In this document: piece by piece, positions 28,079 through 33,980 of the stretch | Layout of the letters: each line of letters starts with the position of its first letter | How positions within the stretch are numbered: position 1 is the stretch's first letter | Assembly: GCA_024278555.1 (NCBI GenBank) | Contig: JAJRSX010000168.1 | Location: 1-33,980 of the forward strand | Reading direction: 5' to 3' | From: a bacterium | GTDB lineage: Bacteria; CG2-30-53-67; CG2-30-70-394 | DNA: 33,980 nt | Position numbers and translations under genes: made by a program | Notes under the pieces: model-generated | The model's input: only the letters and a program-made list of their open reading frames with translations | The model's database searches: none | Told to the model about the DNA's origin: nothing

Positions 28079-28519
28079 CTAGAGCACCTCTGCCTGGCCA
28101 CCAGCGGCGCGGATCTTCTCCGCGGCGCGGCCGGAAAAGCCGTGCGCCCGCACGGTCACCGCGCGATCGATGTCGCCCTCGGCGAGGACCTTCACCCGCT
28201 GCTTGGTCCCCTTGATCAGGCGCAGCCGGGTCAGGGTCTCAGGGTCGAACTCGCTCACCTCGGGAAAGCGGGCGAGGTCGCGCAGGTTGACCACCTGGTA
28301 TTCGACCCGGAACGGATTCTTGAAGCCACGCTTCGGCAGACGCCGGTAGAGGGGCATCTGACCGCCCTCGAAATGGCCCCCCTTGCCGCCGCCGGAGCGG
28401 GCCTTCTGCCCCTTGTGGCCCTTGCCGCTGGTCTTGCCTACCCCGGATGCCTCACCGCGCCCGAGCCGCTTGCGGCGGTGGCGCGCCCCTTCGGGGGCGC
28501 ATACGTCATGCAATTTCAT
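28079..28519 (-). CDS. rplO: 50S ribosomal protein L15
   Basis: MKLHDVCAPEGARHRRKRLGRGEASGVGKTSGKGHKGQKAR. Confidence 0.96.
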   Translation of the reverse strand: MKLHDVCAPEGARHRRKRLGRGEASGVGKTSGKGHKGQKARSGGGKGGHFEGGQMPLYRRLPKRGFKNPFRVEYQVVNLRDLARFPEVSEFDPETLTRLRLIKGTKQRVKVLAEGDIDRAVTVRAHGFSGRAAEKIRAAGGQAEVL

Positions 28520-28551
28520 GGTCTGCTCCAATTCAACCAGACGGCGCGAGG

Positions 28552-28731
28552 CTACGCCTCTTCCACCTTCACCAGGTGGGAAATCTTACGGCACATGCCG
28601 CGGATCTCGGGGGTGTCGAGGCGCTCCACGGAGTGGCGGATACGACGCAGACCGAGCCCCCTCAGGGTCTGACGCTGCTTCGGCGGCCGGCCGATGGCGG
28701 AACGCATTTGGGTGATGATGAGTTTGGCCAT
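28552..28731 (-). CDS. rpmD: 50S ribosomal protein L30 (59 aa; absent from the supplied ORF track)
   Basis: Hand translation [59 protein letters not shown]. Confidence 0.95.
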   Translation of the reverse strand: MAKLIITQMRSAIGRPPKQRQTLRGLGLRRIRHSVERLDTPEIRGMCRKISHLVKVEEA

Positions 28732-28740
28732 CGTATTCTC

Positions 28741-29268
28741 CTACGCCTGTACGCCCTGGCCACGGACCTCTTCCACACTGCGGCCACGAAGCTCGGCGAT
28801 GCGCTCGGCGGAGCGCAGCGACCGCAGCCCCTGAACGGTTGCCCGGGCGACATTGTACGGATTGTTGGAGCCGATCGACTTGGTGAGGACGTCGTGCACC
28901 CCGGCCGCCTCAAGGATGGCGCGCACCGGGCCGCCGGCGATCACCCCGGTACCGGGACCGGCGGGCCGCAGAAAGACGCGACCGGCGCCGTGGCGCCCGA
29001 GGATCGCGTGCGGCAGGGTGGTTGCCTCCATCGGGACGTTGAAGAGGTTGCGCTTCGCCTCCTCCATCGCCTTACGGATCGACTCGGGCACCTCCCGTGC
29101 CTTCCCCTTGCCGACACCGACCCGGCCGTGACCGTCGCCCACCACCACCAGGGCTGCAAAGCTGAACCGGCGGCCACCCTTCACCACCTTGGAGCAGCGG
29201 TTGATCGAAATCACTGTCTCGGTGAGGTCGCCCTCTTTTGTCTCATTTGTCGGTCTAGCCACCGTCAC
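28741..29268 (-). CDS. rpsE: 30S ribosomal protein S5
   Basis: [39 protein letters not shown]. Confidence 0.97.
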   Translation of the reverse strand: MTVARPTNETKEGDLTETVISINRCSKVVKGGRRFSFAALVVVGDGHGRVGVGKGKAREVPESIRKAMEEAKRNLFNVPMEATTLPHAILGRHGAGRVFLRPAGPGTGVIAGGPVRAILEAAGVHDVLTKSIGSNNPYNVARATVQGLRSLRSAERIAELRGRSVEEVRGQGVQA

Positions 29269-29316
29269 TCCTTGCGTTGCCGGAAGACCGGCTCAAGTAA
29301 ATCGTCTCGTCGTCAC

Positions 29317-29670
29317 TCAGAACTGCAGACCGGCCTCCCGTGCCCCCGCCGCCAGGGAGGCGACCCGACCCTGATACCGATAGCCGGCACGATCGAAGAC
29401 CACCTGGGTGATCCCCTTGTCGAGGGCCCGGCGCGCCACCAACGCACCCACGGCGGAGGCCGCCTCCCGCTTGGAGGACGCCTCGCCGCTCCCCGCCTCG
29501 GCATCGAGGGTGGAGGCGGCAGCCATGGTCCGACCGGCGATGTCGTCGATCACCTGGGCGTAGATATGACGATTGCTGCGAAACACCGCCAACCGCGGCC
29601 GCTCGGCGGTACCGCTGACCTTCTTGCGTACGCGCACCGCGCGGCGCGCTCGTCCTGTTAACCGGCTCAT
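29317..29670 (-). CDS. rplR: 50S ribosomal protein L18
   Basis: [31 protein letters not shown]; operon position. Confidence 0.96.
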   Translation of the reverse strand: MSRLTGRARRAVRVRKKVSGTAERPRLAVFRSNRHIYAQVIDDIAGRTMAAASTLDAEAGSGEASSKREAASAVGALVARRALDKGITQVVFDRAGYRYQGRVASLAAGAREAGLQF

Positions 29671-29684
29671 GTCGTTTTCCTCGG

Positions 29685-30224
29685 TTACTTCTTGGCGCTC
29701 TTGCCGGCCTTACGCCGCACATGCTCGTCGGCGTAACGAACCCCCTTACCCTTGTAGGGCTCCGGAGGACGCAAGGCACGAATATCCGCGGCCACCTGGC
29801 CGAGGAGCTGCTTGTTGGTGCTGCTGAGGATGAGCTTCTGGTTACCCTCTACCTCCGCGTCCACCCCGTCGGGGAGCGGGAAGAGCACCGGATGGGAGAA
29901 GCCCAGGGCGAGGTCGACATTCCGCCCCTTGACCGCGGCACGGTAACCGACGCCGACGAGCTGAAGCTCCCGCCGGAAGCCCTCGTGAACCCCCTGGACC
30001 AGGTTCGCCACCAGCGACCGGCTCAGACCATGGACCGCACCGGCCTGCTTGCCGGTACTCGTGGGGCTGACCAAGAGGGTCTCCCCCTCCTGGGTAACCT
30101 CGACGCCGGCGGGCAAATCGAGTGATGCCTCGCCCTTGGGGCCTTTGGCCGCCACCGTCCCGGAAGAAATAGTGGCGGTCACCCCCGCGGGGAGCGTAAC
30201 CGGTTGACGACCAATCCTCGACAT
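29685..30224 (-). CDS. rplF: 50S ribosomal protein L6
   Basis: [31 protein letters not shown]…[27 protein letters not shown]. Confidence 0.97.
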   Translation of the reverse strand: MSRIGRQPVTLPAGVTATISSGTVAAKGPKGEASLDLPAGVEVTQEGETLLVSPTSTGKQAGAVHGLSRSLVANLVQGVHEGFRRELQLVGVGYRAAVKGRNVDLALGFSHPVLFPLPDGVDAEVEGNQKLILSSTNKQLLGQVAADIRALRPPEPYKGKGVRYADEHVRRKAGKSAKK

Positions 30225-30260
30225 CGATTCTCTACCTTCAATAAATGCGGTGGGTGCGTC

Positions 30261-30665
30261 CTACCAGACGCTACAAAGGACCTCACCACCCAGATGGGCG
30301 CGACGCGCCTGGTGGTCGGTCATCAGGCCCTTGGGGGTGGAGACGATCGCCACCCCCAGACCATTCAAGACGTTGGGTAAATCCGCGGCGCCGGCATAGA
30401 CCCGACGACCGGGGCGACTGACCCGCTTGAGGCCGTGGATCACGCTCTCTCCACTCCCCTCCTCCGGCGGCTTGATCTGAACCTCGATCGTCTTCTTGAT
30501 GCCCTCACCCCGTACCTCAAAGGAGGTCACGTATCCCTCCCTGGCGAGGATCGTGACGATCCCCTCCTTCAGGCGGGAGTACGGAATCCCCACAACGGGA
30601 AGCTGCGCATGCACCCCGTTACGGATGCGAGTCAGAAGATCGGCGATGGGATCGGTCATGGACAT
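30261..30665 (-). CDS. rpsH: 30S ribosomal protein S8
   Basis: MSMTDPIADLLTRIRNGVHAQLPVVGIPYSRLK; start trimmed from the longer ORF. Confidence 0.95.
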   Translation of the reverse strand: MSMTDPIADLLTRIRNGVHAQLPVVGIPYSRLKEGIVTILAREGYVTSFEVRGEGIKKTIEVQIKPPEEGSGESVIHGLKRVSRPGRRVYAGAADLPNVLNGLGVAIVSTPKGLMTDHQARRAHLGGEVLCSVW

Positions 30666-30696
30666 GGAATCAGTTACCTCAAAGGCGATGAGCGCC

Positions 30697-30882
30697 CTAC
30701 CAACTCGACTTGGTGACGCCCTGAAGCTCACCGTTGAGAGCAAGATCGCGGAAGCAGATACGGCACAACCGGAAATAGCGTAGATAACCACGCGGCCGGC
30801 CACAACGGGGACACCGATTGTGCTCCCTTACCTTGTATTTCGCCGGCCGAGCCGCCCGGATTCGTAGTGCCTTACGTGCCAC
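30697..30882 (-). CDS. rpsN: 30S ribosomal protein S14, zinc-binding short form
   Basis: 61 aa with CPRC…CRIC; ends [11 protein letters not shown]. Confidence 0.96.
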   Translation of the reverse strand: MARKALRIRAARPAKYKVREHNRCPRCGRPRGYLRYFRLCRICFRDLALNGELQGVTKSSW

Positions 30883-30899
30883 GTCGTGCTCCTTTTCCG

Positions 30900-31442
30900 T
30901 TAACGCTTCCGAAACGGCATACCCATGTGACGCAACAGCGCCCGCGCCTCCTCGTCGGTCTTGGCCGACGAGACGATGCAGATGTCCATGCCGTGGACAT
31001 TTTTGACTTTGTCGTAATGGATTTCCGGAAACATGATCTGCTCCTTCAATCCGAGGGTATAGTTACCGCGGCCATCGAACGCCTTCGCCGACACCCCGCG
31101 GAAATCACGGATACGCGGCAAGGAGGCATTCACCAGGCGGTCGAAAAACTCGTACATACGCCGACCCCGGAGGGTCACGCTGCAGCCGATGGGCATACCG
31201 GCCCGAAGGTGAAAGTTGGCGATCGACTTGCGTGCCCGGGTCACGATCGGCTTTTGACCGGTAATCATCTCCAACTCGGCCACCGCCTCTTCGAGGAGCT
31301 CCGGCGTCTTCGACGCCTCCCCCATGCCGACGTTGACGACGATCTTCTCCAGCCGCGGAACCTGCATCGGGTTCGTATAGCTGAACTCCTCCCGCAGCAG
31401 CGGGGCGATCTCTTGGGCATACCGTTTTTGAAGACGCGCCAT
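30900..31442 (-). CDS. rplE: 50S ribosomal protein L5
   Basis: [18 protein letters not shown]…[34 protein letters not shown]. Confidence 0.97.
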   Translation of the reverse strand: MARLQKRYAQEIAPLLREEFSYTNPMQVPRLEKIVVNVGMGEASKTPELLEEAVAELEMITGQKPIVTRARKSIANFHLRAGMPIGCSVTLRGRRMYEFFDRLVNASLPRIRDFRGVSAKAFDGRGNYTLGLKEQIMFPEIHYDKVKNVHGMDICIVSSAKTDEEARALLRHMGMPFRKR

Positions 31443-31446
31443 CGCC

Positions 31447-31767
31447 TTACACCTTATCCAGAGGTTCGCCGCACTTAAGGCAGAGACGAGCCCGCTTGTC
31501 CCCGATCACGCCGCGCCGGATGCGGCCCGCATGGCCACACTCGCTGCAGATGGGAACCACGTTCGAAAGATGGAGAGCGGCCTCACGCTCGATGATGCCG
31601 CCTTCCGGCCGATCCTGGCTCGGCCGCAGGTGGCGCTTCACCAGATTCACCCGCTCGACGATCACCCGGCCACGGGCCGGATCGACCCGCAAAACGCGGC
31701 CGTCGGCGCCCTTGTCCTTGCCGGCGATCACGCGAACCTGATCACCCTTCTTTACTCGTGCCAGCAC
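31447..31767 (-). CDS. rplX: 50S ribosomal protein L24
   Basis: [47 protein letters not shown]. Confidence 0.96.
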   Translation of the reverse strand: MLARVKKGDQVRVIAGKDKGADGRVLRVDPARGRVIVERVNLVKRHLRPSQDRPEGGIIEREAALHLSNVVPICSECGHAGRIRRGVIGDKRARLCLKCGEPLDKV

Positions 31768-31784
31768 AATTCTCTCCTGACCGC

Positions 31785-32153
31785 TTAGAGGACTTCGGGG
31801 GCCAGGGAGACAATGCGCATGAACCGCTTCCAGCGCAGCTCCCGGGCCACCGGCCCAAAGATACGAGTACCCAGGGGCTCTTTCTGCTTGTTAATCAGCA
31901 CCGCGGCGTTGTCGTCGAAACGGATCACCGACCCATCGTCCCGCTGCACCGCATGCTTCGTGCGCACCACCACCGCGTCCACCACCGTCCCCTTCTTGGC
32001 ATTGCCGCCGGGGGAGGCATTCTTGATCGCCACTTTGATGATGTCTCCGACGCCCGCATAGCGGCCGTTGGAGCCCTTGAGGACGCGAATACACATCACC
32101 CTCTTGGCGCCGGAGTTATCGGCGACGGTGAGCATGGTCTGTGGCTGAATCAT
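31785..32153 (-). CDS. rplN: 50S ribosomal protein L14
   Basis: [44 protein letters not shown]. Confidence 0.97.
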   Translation of the reverse strand: MIQPQTMLTVADNSGAKRVMCIRVLKGSNGRYAGVGDIIKVAIKNASPGGNAKKGTVVDAVVVRTKHAVQRDDGSVIRFDDNAAVLINKQKEPLGTRIFGPVARELRWKRFMRIVSLAPEVL

Positions 32154-32173
32154 CTGAAGGTTCCCTCTATCCT

Positions 32174-32431
32174 CTAGACCGCGCGATCAAGAACCTGCGC
32201 GACACGAAACTTCTTATCTTTGCTCAGCGGCCGACACTCAATGATCTTCACCCGGTCACCCACCCGACAATCGTTCCGCTCGTCATGAGCCTTGTACCGC
32301 TTGGAGAGGCGAATGGTCTTTCGATAGAGCGGGTGGACCGTGGAGCGCTGCACGCTGACCACGATGGTCTTGTCCATCTTGTCGCTCACCACCTGACCGA
32401 TGAGCGTTCGCTTGTGAGCCTTGGTCCCCAT
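32174..32431 (-). CDS. rpsQ: 30S ribosomal protein S17
   Basis: [42 protein letters not shown]. Confidence 0.96.
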   Translation of the reverse strand: MGTKAHKRTLIGQVVSDKMDKTIVVSVQRSTVHPLYRKTIRLSKRYKAHDERNDCRVGDRVKIIECRPLSKDKKFRVAQVLDRAV

Positions 32432-32435
32432 GGAG

Positions 32436-32645
32436 CTACCCCTTCGCCGGGACCGAACCGCCCCGCATCTCGTTGAATACCGTCTTCATCCGCGCGACAT
32501 CGCTGCGCAGATGGCGAATCGCCATGGGATTCCCCAGGCGCCCGCTGACGACCTGAAAGCGGAGGTCCAGAAGCTCGCGCTTGGCCTCCTCAATACGCTT
32601 CGCCAGATCCTCGATGGAGAGGCTACGCAATTCCGCGGCGGTCAT
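32436..32645 (-). CDS. rpmC: 50S ribosomal protein L29
   Basis: [56 protein letters not shown]. Confidence 0.95.
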   Translation of the reverse strand: MTAAELRSLSIEDLAKRIEEAKRELLDLRFQVVSGRLGNPMAIRHLRSDVARMKTVFNEMRGGSVPAKG

Positions 32646-33067
32646 GGCAGCACCTCCATCTCCTTGGCGATAAAGCGGGTCTTGATCGGCAGCTTGTGAG
32701 TGGCGAGACGGAACGCCTCGCGGGCGGTCGCCTCGTCGATCCCCTGGAGCTCATACAGCACCCGCCCAGGGTGGACCACCGCCACCCAGTACTCCGGCGA
32801 CCCCTTGCCCTTGCCCATGCGCGTCTCCGCGGGCTTCTGGGTGATCGGTTTGTCCGGAAAGATCCGAATCCACATCTTGCCGCCGCGCTTGATGTGGCGG
32901 GTGATGGCAATACGGGCGGCCTCGATCTGGCGGGAGGTGATCCAGCCGTTCTCCATCGCCTGGAGACCGTAGCTCCCGAAGCTCACTTCACCACCCGACT
33001 GGGTGCAGCTTCGCAGATTGACCCGCTTCTGCACCTTACGGTGTTGAACTTTTTTCGGTGACAGCAT
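32642..33067 (-). CDS. rplP: 50S ribosomal protein L16
   Basis: [74 protein letters not shown]. Confidence 0.97.
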   Translation of the reverse strand: MLSPKKVQHRKVQKRVNLRSCTQSGGEVSFGSYGLQAMENGWITSRQIEAARIAITRHIKRGGKMWIRIFPDKPITQKPAETRMGKGKGSPEYWVAVVHPGRVLYELQGIDEATAREAFRLATHKLPIKTRFIAKEMEVLP

Positions 33068-33082
33068 GATTAATCCTCGGGG

Positions 33083-33742
33083 TTACGCCCGCGCCGGCGT
33101 CTCCGCCTCCTCAGTGGTGAGAACCTCGCCCTTGAAGAGCCATACCTTGACGCCGATCACGCCGTACGTCGTGTTCGCCCGAGCATAGCCATAGTCGATA
33201 TCCGCACGAATCGTCTGCAACGGCACCCTGCCCTCGCGGTACCACTCGCGACGCCCCATCTCCGAGCCGCCGAGGCGACCGGCGATGTTGATCTTCACCC
33301 CCTTGGCGCCGAACCGCATGGTGTTACTCACCGTCTTCTTCAGCGCCCGACGGAAGGCGACCCGCCGTTCGAGCTGCTGTGCGACGTTCTCGGCGACAAG
33401 CTGCGCGTCGAGCTCGGGCCGCTTGATCTCACGGATGTTGATGTAGATCTCCTTGCCGGTGAGCTTCGCCAGCTCCCTCTTCAGCGCCTCGATGTCGGCA
33501 CCCTTCTTGCCGATGATGATCCCCGGCCGTGAGGTGTAGACGTGTACCCGGATGCGCTTGGCGGCGCGCTCGATCTCCACCCGGGAAATCCCCGTGTGAT
33601 AGAACTTCTCCTTGATATGTTTCCGGATCTTGAGGTCTTCGTGGAGCAGGTTGGCGTACTCCGCCTTCGGGGCGTACCAGCGAGACTGCCAGTCCCGAAT
33701 GACCTTCAAGCGAAAACCGACTGGATGGATCTTCTGTCCCAC
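33083..33742 (-). CDS. rpsC: 30S ribosomal protein S3
   Basis: [44 protein letters not shown]. Confidence 0.97.
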   Translation of the reverse strand: MGQKIHPVGFRLKVIRDWQSRWYAPKAEYANLLHEDLKIRKHIKEKFYHTGISRVEIERAAKRIRVHVYTSRPGIIIGKKGADIEALKRELAKLTGKEIYINIREIKRPELDAQLVAENVAQQLERRVAFRRALKKTVSNTMRFGAKGVKINIAGRLGGSEMGRREWYREGRVPLQTIRADIDYGYARANTTYGVIGVKVWLFKGEVLTTEEAETPARA

Positions 33743-33789
33743 TGAGCTCTCCTTGGCGCGCGGTGTCGCGGTGCGACGGCTGCCTTCTT

Positions 33790-33980
33790 CTATCGATCGA
33801 GGACCACGGTGAGGTGTGCCGTCGGCTTGCGAATCATCCCCGCGCGCCCCATGGCTCGCGGCTGCATGCGGCGAAGAACCGGCCCACCGTCGACGTAGAT
33901 GGTGGCAACCTTCAGCCGATCCACATCGTCCAGCTCGCGATCCTCGGCATTGGCCACCGCCGAGCGGATCGATGTCTCGA
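33790..33980 (-). CDS. rplV: 50S ribosomal protein L22 (N-terminus beyond window edge)
   Basis: Hand translation …[62 protein letters not shown]. Confidence 0.93.
   Translation of the reverse strand, partial: ETSIRSAVANAEDRELDDVDRLKVATIYVDGGPVLRRMQPRAMGRAGMIRKPTAHLTVVLDR

Overview
High-GC bacterial chromosomal window (33,980 bp), mostly core genes with unusually repeat-rich intergenic gaps. Left to right: a possible 3' tail of a + strand CDS; a (GCGGACA)10 heptamer array; a VWA-domain protein and a DUF4321-like membrane protein (-); a DUF4388-like/DnaJ/TPR protein (+); a PlsC-like acyltransferase fused to an alpha/beta hydrolase (+); tRNA-His, tRNA-Lys and tRNA-Leu; tig-clpP-clpX (+); a VapBC-like toxin-antitoxin pair (-); a dicarboxylate/amino-acid:cation symporter with an enlarged loop (+); a DUF4105-like protein whose 5' end abuts a 24-bp tandem duplication (+); leuA, pssA, ilvN and ilvB (-) with divergent ilvC (+); then a long - strand ribosomal operon (rplV ... 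secY-adk-map-infA-rpmJ ... rpoA-rplQ). I found no CRISPR array, phage, integron, biosynthetic cluster or clear new defence system. The most notable unexplained signals are repeat families: (i) composite elements built of degenerate octamers (CGCAAAGR/CGCAGAGR/ACGAAGRC) plus a shared GGYGTCRYCGGYGG box, twice arranged as nested inverted repeats; (ii) degenerate heptamer (NGCTGAA-like) arrays ending right at the start codons of two genes; (iii) GTAG-headed REP-like palindromes; (iv) paired TGC-triloop hairpins on both sides of ilvC. All family assignments come from reading sequence motifs; no database search was run.
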